Source of the DNA: QHWK01 sp035315685 | Lineage (GTDB): Bacteria > Acidobacteriota > Vicinamibacteria > Vicinamibacterales > CAVVIG01 | DNA length: 7,208 bases | Assembly: GCA_035315685.1 (NCBI GenBank) | Contig: DATFXR010000380.1 | Span: 1 to 7,208, forward strand | Direction of reading: 5' to 3' | Shown here: in pieces, positions 1-6,257 of the stretch | Layout: each line of letters starts with the position of its first letter | How positions within the stretch are numbered: the first letter of the stretch is position 1 | Notes under the pieces: model-generated | What the model was told of the DNA's origin: nothing | Database searches by the model: none | What the model saw: only the letters and a program-made list of their open reading frames with translations | Translations under genes and position numbers: made by a program

Positions 1-2082
1 CAGTACTACGACGTCGACGTCGACAACGCGTCGCCCTTCTACAACGTCTACGGCGGGCTGCAGGACAACAACTCGCTCGGCGGACCCTCGCGCACGCGAT
101 CGGAGCACGGCATTCTCAATCAGGACTGGTTCGTCACGCAGGGCGGCGACGGCTTCGTCTCGCGCGTCGACCCGGAGGATCCGAACACCATCTACGCGTC
201 GCTCCAGCATGGCGTGATCACGCGGTTCGACAAGCGGACCGGCGAGCAGATCGGCATCCAGCCGCAGGAAGAGAAAGGCGGCGCACCGCTGCGCTGGAAC
301 TGGGACTCACCGTTCATCATCTCGCCGCATTCGCACACCCGCCTCTACCTCGGCGCGCAATTCCTGTATCGCTCCGACGATCGCGGCAGCTCGTGGAAGA
401 TCGTCTCGCCGGATCTCACGCGGCAGATCGATCGCAACACGCTGCCGGTGATGGGAAGACTCTGGGGCCCTGACGCGGTGGCCAAGAACACGTCGACGGC
501 GATCTACGGCAACGTCTCGGCGATCGCCGAGAGCCCGAAACGCGAAGGCCTGCTGTTCGTCGGCACCGACGATGGGCTGGTGCAGACGAGCGAGGACGGC
601 GGCGCTCACTGGCGCAAAATCGATCGGCTGCCGGGCGTGCCGGCCGATGCCTACGTCGCGCGCATCCGCGCGTCGCAACACGACGCCGCGACGGTGTATC
701 TCGCGGCCGAGAACCACCAGAACGGCGACTTCAAGCCGTATCTCTTCAAGAGCGCGGACACCGGCCGCACCTGGAAGTCGATCACCGGCGACCTGCCGGA
801 ACGCGGTTCGACCTACGCCATCGCGGAAGATCCGGTCGATCGGAACCTGCTGTTCGCGGGAACCGAGTTCGCCGCCTACTGGAGCAAGGACGGGGGACAG
901 CACTGGCTGAAGATCGCCGGCCTGCCGACGGTCGCCGTGCGCGAGATCGCGATCCAGAAGCGCGAAAACGATCTCGTGCTGGGGACGTTCGGCCGCGGCG
1001 TCTACATCGTGGACGACTACTCGCCCGTCCGAGGCCCGTCGGCGGCGACGCTCGAGAAGGCCGCGACGCTCTTTCAGGTTCGCAGCGCGGTGCTGTTCGT
1101 ACCGACGCAGCAGTATGCGATGCCCGGCAAGGGATTTCAGGGCGAGATGTTCTTCCAGGGCGAGAACCCGCCGTACGGCGCGACATTCACCTACTACATG
1201 AAGGACGCGATCAAGACGCTCAAGGAAAAGCGGACCGACGCGGAACAGGCCGCGGAGAAGGCCGGTCGGCCGATCAAGTATCCACCGCCTGAGGAGTTGC
1301 GCGCCGAAGCGAACGAGGAAGCGCCGACGCTGCTGTTGACGGTCAGCACCAGCGCCGGCACGCCGGTTCGTGTGCTGACCGGGCCGGTCGGCAAGGGGCT
1401 TCATCGTGTGACGTGGGATCTGCGCGCGCCGGCGCACCAGTTGCCACCCAACCGTCCGCGCGGCGAGCTCGATGAGTTGTTCGGCGATCCGCTCGTCGGC
1501 CCGTACGTCGTGCCCGGCGATTACGCCGTCGCTCTGGCTCAACGTGTCGGCGGGGTCGTGACGCCGCTCGGCGGACCGGTCAGCTTCAAGGTCGTGCTCG
1601 ATCCGCAAGCGCCTCAGACGGTCGCTGACCACACCGCGCGCTGGCAGTATCAGGAGAAGCTGCAGGCGCTGCGGCGCGACCTTGCGGGCTCGCTGGAGCT
1701 CGCCGACAGCACGGCGACGCGGCTGAACGCGATCGTGAAGGCGCTCGACGCGACGCCTGCGGCGCCGCGCCCGCTGCACGACCGCACGCGCGCCCTGCGC
1801 CAGAAGCTCGACGGCATCCTCGTCGAGCTGCGCGGCGACCGCGCGCTGGGATCGCGGAGCGTGCCGCAGCCGGTCGCGATTTCCGAGCGCGTCAACACCA
1901 TCAGCAGTGAGATGAACCGTACGCTCTCGCCGCCGACCGGCACGCACGAGCACCAATACCAGATCGCGCTCGAGTTGTTCGGACCGCAGCGCACGGCGCT
2001 GCGCCAGATCATCGACACCGAGCTGCCGGCGATTGAACGGGAGCTCGAACGCCTCGGCGCGCCCTACACGCCGCGCGAGTGA
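1..2082 (+). CDS. Asp-box (BNR/sortilin-like) beta-propeller protein, 5' partial
   Basis: The frame is open from base 1 (QYYDVDVDNASPFYNVYGGL...) to the TGA at 2080-2082, so the gene starts upstream of the window; the GTG at 214 is internal. The visible 693 residues resemble the large exported proteins often annotated 'glycosyl hydrolase' or VPS10/sortilin-like in Acidobacteriota, which I recall as roughly 1000 residues, so about a third is missing. Four Asp-box motifs (S-x-D-x-G-x-x-W) are visible: SDDRGSSW (residues 125-132), SEDGGAHW (197-204), SADTGRTW (251-258) and SKDGGQHW (295-302). They mark beta-propeller blades. The family-typical GGLQDNNSLGG lies near residues 18-28. After the propeller (about residue 340) come a low-complexity linker, a beta-rich module near 445-540 (VRVLTGPVGKGLHRVTWDLRAP) resembling the FlgD/Ig-like tail of these proteins, and a long helical C-terminus. 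Asp boxes are structural, so neither enzymatic activity nor a substrate follows from them. The hydrolase gene downstream is convergent. Confidence 0.88.
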   Translation, partial: QYYDVDVDNASPFYNVYGGLQDNNSLGGPSRTRSEHGILNQDWFVTQGGDGFVSRVDPEDPNTIYASLQHGVITRFDKRTGEQIGIQPQEEKGGAPLRWNWDSPFIISPHSHTRLYLGAQFLYRSDDRGSSWKIVSPDLTRQIDRNTLPVMGRLWGPDAVAKNTSTAIYGNVSAIAESPKREGLLFVGTDDGLVQTSEDGGAHWRKIDRLPGVPADAYVARIRASQHDAATVYLAAENHQNGDFKPYLFKSADTGRTWKSITGDLPERGSTYAIAEDPVDRNLLFAGTEFAAYWSKDGGQHWLKIAGLPTVAVREIAIQKRENDLVLGTFGRGVYIVDDYSPVRGPSAATLEKAATLFQVRSAVLFVPTQQYAMPGKGFQGEMFFQGENPPYGATFTYYMKDAIKTLKEKRTDAEQAAEKAGRPIKYPPPEELRAEANEEAPTLLLTVSTSAGTPVRVLTGPVGKGLHRVTWDLRAPAHQLPPNRPRGELDELFGDPLVGPYVVPGDYAVALAQRVGGVVTPLGGPVSFKVVLDPQAPQTVADHTARWQYQEKLQALRRDLAGSLELADSTATRLNAIVKALDATPAAPRPLHDRTRALRQKLDGILVELRGDRALGSRSVPQPVAISERVNTISSEMNRTLSPPTGTHEHQYQIALELFGPQRTALRQIIDTELPAIERELERLGAPYTPRE

Positions 2083-2093
2083 CGCGCGACGGA

Positions 2094-2119
2094 CGCTCGG
2101 CTGAAGCCTTCGCGCTACG
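2094..2119 (-). repeat. REP-like repeat, left copy (inverted relative to 3404-3429)
   Basis: The bases 2094-2115 are a perfect 22-base reverse complement of 3408-3429; extended to 2119/3404 the match is 25 of 26. Read on the minus strand it starts with GTAG, followed by CGCGAAGGCTTCAGCC and then GAGCG. A GTAG-type head followed by an imperfect palindrome (CGC...GCG outer arms, GGC-TTCA-GCC inner hairpin) is the classical layout of bacterial REP elements. It lies 11 bases after the stop of the beta-propeller gene, in the convergent gap before the hydrolase, where it could act as an mRNA-stabilising or terminating hairpin. The two-copy match is seen directly; the REP assignment is inferred from its form. 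Confidence 0.7.
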
Positions 2120-2267
2120 ACCTGCGACGAACGCAGGGCAACGCAGCGTCGCTCATCGTCGTCGCACCGACCGTGATCGCCGCGGCGACGCGAGCCGGCG
2201 ACGAGTTCAGACGCGTTCGCATTCGAGTTGCCGGCGGCGATCGCGCAGGTCACGCCTGACGCGATGG

Positions 2268-3311
2268 TCAGTGGATCAGTGCGAACGGCCGGACGCGTTC
2301 GCGCAGCAGCGCGAGGAACTCGGAACTGCGCGTCGCCGCGACGTTGTGGCCGGCGTCGGCGATCGCGACGAACTCCTTGTGCGGAGCGGTGATCGCCTCG
2401 ACGTACGCGCTGGCGAGCGACGGCGGAGCCACGTTGTCGGCTGCGCCCTGGAAGACGAAGAAGGGCACGTCGAACGTCGTGCCCAGTGAGCGCACGTCGA
2501 CGGCGTCGCCCTCCTCGCGAAAGTGGTCGTCGCTGTCTCTCAGGCCCCGCGCGTAGTCGCGCAGATCACCTGGCCCGGCATCCGATTCGAACAGTACCAT
2601 CCTGAGCGCGTCCCATCGCGACGGAGCGCCTGGCTCGTAGCTGTTGGCCCACTTCGTGTGAACGGTCGCCTTCGCCATCGACGGATACGGCGGGGGCCCG
2701 TTGGTTTCGAGTTCCTCGATGGCCCGCCGATCGAGTCTCGTCCGCGCTTCGGCGAGCAGTTGCCAATAGGCAATCGCCTTGCCCTCGCGATGGTTCACGA
2801 CCTGGCCCGTGCCGACGAAGGCGGAAAAGAGATCCGGCCGCATCCGCACCATGTGGACGCCGAGAATCGAACCCCAGGACACAGCCACGATCAGGATCTT
2901 CGGGGCGTGGAGGTGTCCGCGAAGGAACTCGGCGACCTCGACCCCGTCCATCGCCATCCGCGCGATCGTGACGTCGGCGCCGAGCGGCCCCGATCGCCCG
3001 TACGTCCTGCCGGCGCCCCGCTGATCCCACTGGACGAGCGTGAAGTCCCGCGTCCAGGTTGCGAACATCGATCGCGGCACCGGGCTCAGCGCGAGACCGG
3101 GACCGCCGTGCAGCAGCAGGAGCACTGGATTCGCGCGGTTCTGTCCACGAATCGTCATCCACTGGTCGATGCCGCCGATCGGCGCGAAGAGCGCCTCATC
3201 GACGCCAATGACGGGGTCGATCGCCGTGGCCCGGTCGATCTGGTGATGCCGGTACGCCCGGTATGCGCAGCCGCCAGCGACGGACGTCGCGGCAAGCGCG
3301 ACGAGGCTCAC
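2268..3311 (-). CDS. Membrane-anchored alpha/beta hydrolase, proline-iminopeptidase-like
   Basis: A 347-residue serine hydrolase of the alpha/beta fold. Visible landmarks in order: a hydrophobic N-terminus (about residues 2-18) followed by RAYRHH, which looks like a signal anchor; LLLLHGGPG (64-72), the HGGPG oxyanion motif of the proline iminopeptidase/S33 group; WDQRGAG (95-101); the nucleophile elbow AVSWG (143-147) with Ser145; the acid Asp292 in QGAADN; and His322 in DAGHNV. Together these give a complete Ser-Asp-His triad. The elbow has Ala where GxSxG normally has Gly. Substrate cannot be deduced: S33-like hydrolases include peptidases, esterases and lactonases. The start is the only ATG/GTG/TTG before an upstream in-frame stop at 3372-3374 and is a GTG without a clear Shine-Dalgarno. 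The frame continues upstream through a Lys-containing stretch (TIAKSIAV) that would complete the anchor, so the real start may be non-canonical. The gene is convergent with the beta-propeller gene, divergent from the PSD1 gene, and bracketed by inverted REP-like repeats. Confidence 0.88.
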   Translation of the reverse strand: MSLVALAATSVAGGCAYRAYRHHQIDRATAIDPVIGVDEALFAPIGGIDQWMTIRGQNRANPVLLLLHGGPGLALSPVPRSMFATWTRDFTLVQWDQRGAGRTYGRSGPLGADVTIARMAMDGVEVAEFLRGHLHAPKILIVAVSWGSILGVHMVRMRPDLFSAFVGTGQVVNHREGKAIAYWQLLAEARTRLDRRAIEELETNGPPPYPSMAKATVHTKWANSYEPGAPSRWDALRMVLFESDAGPGDLRDYARGLRDSDDHFREEGDAVDVRSLGTTFDVPFFVFQGAADNVAPPSLASAYVEAITAPHKEFVAIADAGHNVAATRSSEFLALLRERVRPFALIH

Positions 3312-3403
3312 CGCGATCGATTTCGCAATGGTCCAGGCGCTCGTTTGCAGGGGCGGCCCTCTGCGCGTGAATTACGACGGTGGGCAGGACGAAGTTCGGT
3401 TGA

Positions 3404-3429
3404 CGTCGCGCGAAGGCTTCAGCCGAGCG
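3404..3429 (+). repeat. REP-like repeat, right copy (inverted relative to 2094-2119)
   Basis: This is the plus-strand copy of the repeat at 2094-2119, differing at one base in the head (GTCG here at 3405-3408 against GTAG). The hairpin arms are CGC 3409-3411 with GCG 3427-3429 and GGC 3415-3417 with GCC 3422-3424, with loop TTCA. It lies in the divergent intergenic region between the hydrolase gene and the PSD1 gene, about 90 bases before the start of the latter, so unlike the left copy it is not at a transcript end. Confidence 0.68.
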
Positions 3430-3505
3430 AGTTAGACGATGGCCAAGGTGAAAGACGTCCGGCTCGACGGTAAAAGAGCGGTGGTAGGATCATTTCACCC
3501 GTCTC

Positions 3506-3512
3506 AAGGAGG
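3506..3512 (+). promoter_or_regulatory. Strong ribosome binding site of the PSD1 gene
   Basis: AAGGAGG is a near-perfect Shine-Dalgarno, separated by eight bases from the ATG at 3521. It fixes the start of the 877-residue protein and argues against the overlapping frame that begins with ATG at 3439. Confidence 0.9.
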
Positions 3513-3520
3513 CTGCGGAT

Positions 3521-6154
3521 ATGCGGCGTCGCCTCGTGTCGGCCGTCCTCGGCGCGCTCCTCGTTGCCTCGGTTGGCGCGCTCCTGCGCGCGCAGGCGAC
3601 GCCCGCGTCTCCGGCCCAGACCGTCTCGTTCGCCAGCGACGTGGCGCCGATCCTCGAGCGCAGCTGCCTGTCGTGTCACGGCGACACGATGCAGATGGGC
3701 AAGCTCGATCTGCGCACGCGCGAAGCTGCGCTGCGCGGCGGCACCCGCGGATCCGATCTCGTGCCTCGCGACCCCGAGGCGAGCCGGTTGTACCGCCGCA
3801 TCTCCGGGCTCGAGAAGCCGGCGATGCCGGCGCAAGGTGGAGCGCTCACCGCGGCGCAGATCGACGTGATCAAGCGCTGGATCGACGAAGGCGCGGTGTG
3901 GGACACGGCGGCGTTGACGGCCAGCGCGGCGTCTGCTGCGACCGCGTTGGCCGCACTCGAGAAACGCGAGATCACACCGGAGGAACGCAACTACTGGGCG
4001 TTCACGCTGCCGGTGCAGGCGGCGCTCCCGAACGTCGCTGCCCACTTCGCCAATCCAATCGATCGATTCCTCGAGCGCGCGCGGCAACAGCACGGTCTGA
4101 ACGCGGCGCCCCGCGCCGATCGCTACACGCTCGTGCGGCGCGCCTACCTCGATCTCCTCGGCCTGCCGCCGACGCCGGCGCAGGTCGAGGCCTTCGTCGC
4201 CGATCGCTCACCCGACGCATGGGAGCGCCTGGTGGACGGGCTGCTCGCATCGCCGCACTACGGCGAGCGCTACGGCCGGATGTGGCTCGACGTCGCTCGC
4301 TACGCCGACTCCGGCGGCTTCGAGTACGACGTCCACCGGCCGAACGCCTGGCGCTATCGTGATTACGTCATCGCGTCGCTGAACAACGACAAACCGTACG
4401 ACCGGTTCCTGGTCGAGCAGCTGGCCGGCGACGAAATGGACGGCAAGACCTTCGCAAGCCTCGTCGCGACCGGTTTTCTCCGTATGGGTCCGCGCGTGCT
4501 GTTCCGAGAGAAGGACAATCCGGAGCGACGCTACGACTACCTGGATGAGATCCTCGGCACCATCGGCAAGGGCACGCTGGGGCTGACGGTCAACTGCGCG
4601 CGCTGCCACAACCACAAGTTCGACCCGATCTCGCAGAAGGACTACTACTCGCTCGAGGCGTCGATCTTCGGCTACGTCGAGACCGAAGTGCCGCTCGCCC
4701 CGAAGGCGGAAGCCGACGCGTATCTCGCGAAGAACCACGAGATCGATGCGAAGATCGCCGACCTGAAGACCGCGATCGAACACCTCGAGCATCCCTATCG
4801 TGAGCGGCTGCAGGCGGAGAAGATCAGGCGCGATTTTCCGGACAACATCGTTCGCGTCATCGCGAAGCCGGAGAGCGAGCGGACGCCGGGAGAAGCCTTG
4901 CTCGCCGCGCAGGTGCTGAAGGCCGCGAGCGTGCCGGGCGCGCAGGTCGACAAGGTCCTCGCACCGGACGATGCGGCGAAGAAGAAAACGCTGACGGCCG
5001 ACATCGCGGCGTTGAACGCGCAGCGGCCGAAGCCGCTGCCGATGGCCGAGATCGTCACCGACGGCGACTATCGATCGTCGCCGCTCGGCGAAGGCGACGA
5101 GACGATCAGCTGTCCGAAGTGCCGCATCCCGGTGCCCGGCGCGGGCCCGTACCTCCACACCGGACCCGGACGGTACGCGGTGCCGCCGTCCTATTTCCTC
5201 ATCCGCGGCGACGTCGAGCGCCACGGCTCGCAGATGAAGCCGGGCTTCATCGACGTGATCACGGTCGGCAACCCGCCGACGGAGATTCCGCGGCCCGACG
5301 GCCACACCTCAGGACGCCGTCTCGCGCTCGCGCAGTGGATCGCGTCGCCGCAGAATCCGATGACCGCGCGCGTGATCGTCAATCGGCTGTGGCAGAAACA
5401 TTTCGGCCGCGGCATCGTCGCCACGCTCGACAACTTCGGCAAGATGGGCGAGCAGCCGACGCATCAGGATCTGCTCGACTGGCTCGCCGTGGAGGTGACC
5501 AAAGGCTGGACGCTCAAGCGCATCAACAAGCTGATGATGATGTCGGAGGCGTATCAGATGTCGTCGGCGTTCGACGACAGCGCCGACGCGAAGGCCGATC
5601 CCGAGAACCTGTATCTCTGGCGGTTCCGCCCGCAGCGGCTCGATGCCGAAATCGTGCGCGACAGCATGCTCGCGGTTGGCGGCAACATCAACCTCACGGT
5701 CGGCGGCGAGCCGATCTTTCCGTTCATTCCGAAGGAAATCCTCGCCGGCCAGTATCGCGGGAAGTGGGTCAACACCCCGGACGGGCCAGACGCGTGGCGC
5801 CGCGGCGTCTACGTCTACCAGCGGCGGTCGCTGCCGTACCCGATGTTCGACACCTTCGATCATCCCGACATGAACGTCACCGCCGGCGCCCGTCACGTCT
5901 CGACCGTGCCGACGCAGGCGCTGACGCTGTTGAACAACCCGTTCGTCCTGGACGAAGCTTCGCGCTTCGCCGCGCGCGTGCGCGAGCAGGCCAGCGATCC
6001 TGCCGCGCAGGTGGATCTCGCCTACCGCATGGCGCTGGCGCGCGCGGCGACGCCCGCGGAAGTCGCGATCGGATCGGAATTGATCAGGAAGCAGTCGCTC
6101 GAATCGTTCACGCACGTCGTGCTGAACCTGGACGAGTTCATGTACATACGCTGA
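3521..6154 (+). CDS. PSCyt1-PSCyt2(DUF1549)-PSD1(DUF1553) 'planctomycete cytochrome c' protein
   Basis: A complete 877-residue exported protein. Residues 1-26 form a Sec signal peptide: MRRR, then a hydrophobic core, with a likely cut after AQA (24-26). Residues about 34-128 are a small cytochrome c domain (PSCyt1) with the heme site CLSCH (49-53) and Met102 in KPAMPAQG as probable sixth ligand. Residues about 178-390 are PSCyt2/DUF1549 (IDRFLERAR, RRAYLDLLGLPPTP, YGERYGRMWLDVARYADS) ending in a second CxxCH, CARCHNHKFDPI (359-370). A helical linker (about 395-435) and a variable region with an extra CPKC pair (531-534) follow. Residues about 597-870 are PSD1/DUF1553 (SGRRLALAQWI, NRLWQKHFGRGIV, NFGKMGEQPTHQDLLDWLA, PTQALTLLNNPFV). 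The family commonly sits next to a DUF1501 gene, as here, and is linked by genome context to breakdown of complex organic matter in Planctomycetes and Acidobacteriota; the reaction is not established. Heme at the first site is likely and at the second uncertain. Confidence 0.95.
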   Translation: MRRRLVSAVLGALLVASVGALLRAQATPASPAQTVSFASDVAPILERSCLSCHGDTMQMGKLDLRTREAALRGGTRGSDLVPRDPEASRLYRRISGLEKPAMPAQGGALTAAQIDVIKRWIDEGAVWDTAALTASAASAATALAALEKREITPEERNYWAFTLPVQAALPNVAAHFANPIDRFLERARQQHGLNAAPRADRYTLVRRAYLDLLGLPPTPAQVEAFVADRSPDAWERLVDGLLASPHYGERYGRMWLDVARYADSGGFEYDVHRPNAWRYRDYVIASLNNDKPYDRFLVEQLAGDEMDGKTFASLVATGFLRMGPRVLFREKDNPERRYDYLDEILGTIGKGTLGLTVNCARCHNHKFDPISQKDYYSLEASIFGYVETEVPLAPKAEADAYLAKNHEIDAKIADLKTAIEHLEHPYRERLQAEKIRRDFPDNIVRVIAKPESERTPGEALLAAQVLKAASVPGAQVDKVLAPDDAAKKKTLTADIAALNAQRPKPLPMAEIVTDGDYRSSPLGEGDETISCPKCRIPVPGAGPYLHTGPGRYAVPPSYFLIRGDVERHGSQMKPGFIDVITVGNPPTEIPRPDGHTSGRRLALAQWIASPQNPMTARVIVNRLWQKHFGRGIVATLDNFGKMGEQPTHQDLLDWLAVEVTKGWTLKRINKLMMMSEAYQMSSAFDDSADAKADPENLYLWRFRPQRLDAEIVRDSMLAVGGNINLTVGGEPIFPFIPKEILAGQYRGKWVNTPDGPDAWRRGVYVYQRRSLPYPMFDTFDHPDMNVTAGARHVSTVPTQALTLLNNPFVLDEASRFAARVREQASDPAAQVDLAYRMALARAATPAEVAIGSELIRKQSLESFTHVVLNLDEFMYIR

Positions 6155-6242
6155 GAGTGTGGGTGTGCAGGCCCATGGGCTGGGTGGGAAGGACCGATCG
6201 GCCCGACCCAACCCACCCTATGGGCCCATCGGTCCTACACTC
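6155..6242. repeat. 88-bp nested palindromic element between PSD1 and DUF1501 genes
   Basis: It begins on the base after the PSD1 stop codon and ends one base before the next Shine-Dalgarno. Nested complementary arms: GAGTGT 6155-6160 with ACACTC 6237-6242; GGCCCAT 6170-6176 with ATGGGCC 6220-6226; GGGTGGG 6182-6188 with CCCACCC 6212-6218; the loop holds the self-complementary CCGATCGG 6194-6201. A competing stem pairs GGACCGAT 6191-6198 with ATCGGTCC 6228-6235 and cannot form together with the 6170-6176/6220-6226 arm. The ends form an imperfect terminal inverted repeat of about 30 bases. It could be a MITE- or BIME-like insertion, an mRNA processing or stability hairpin, or an attenuator. 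There is no U-run as in an intrinsic terminator. Confidence 0.75.
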
Positions 6243-6243
6243 C

Positions 6244-6249
6244 AGGGGA
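6244..6249 (+). promoter_or_regulatory. Ribosome binding site of the DUF1501 gene
   Basis: AGGGGA is separated by eight bases from the ATG at 6258 and selects that start. A nearby ATG at 6250 is in another frame and only one base from this site. The closeness of the palindrome (ending at 6242) means folding of the spacer could affect access to this site. Confidence 0.75.
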
Positions 6250-6257
6250 ATGCAGAA

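Noticed and set aside
307..2253. Long 648-codon open frame on the minus strand, antisense to the beta-propeller gene
   Set aside because: The translation is Arg-rich and of low complexity with no recognisable domain, while the plus strand has clear Asp-box motifs. Stop-free antisense frames are expected in GC-rich coding DNA.
2083..2267. Search for a terminator or gene remnant in the convergent gap
   Set aside because: Apart from the REP-like repeat I see no hairpin with a T-run for either gene and no recognisable protein fragment on either strand.
3267..3281. Lipobox-like VAGGC near the hydrolase N-terminus (Cys15)
   Set aside because: The -3 position is Ala rather than Leu/Val/Ile, there is no positively charged n-region from the GTG start, and the following YRAYRHH fits a membrane anchor better. 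A lipoprotein is not excluded.
3464..3490. Possible promoter TCGACG (3464-3469) and TAGGAT (3485-3490) ahead of the PSD1 gene
   Set aside because: Each hexamer matches the sigma-70 consensus at only four of six bases and the spacer is 15 bases; such matches arise easily by chance.
3439..4362. Plus-strand frame starting at ATG 3439 that overlaps the PSD1 gene (MAKVKDVRLDGKRAVV...)
   Set aside because: The first residues look plausible, but the frame becomes Arg/Ala-rich shadow sequence inside the PSD1 gene, and the strong Shine-Dalgarno at 3506 serves ATG 3521 instead.
4208..6211. Two long minus-strand frames (4208-5305 and 5309-6211) opposite the PSD1 gene
   Set aside because: Both show the Arg/Val/Asp-rich composition of antisense shadows, and the PSD1 protein is unambiguous on the plus strand.
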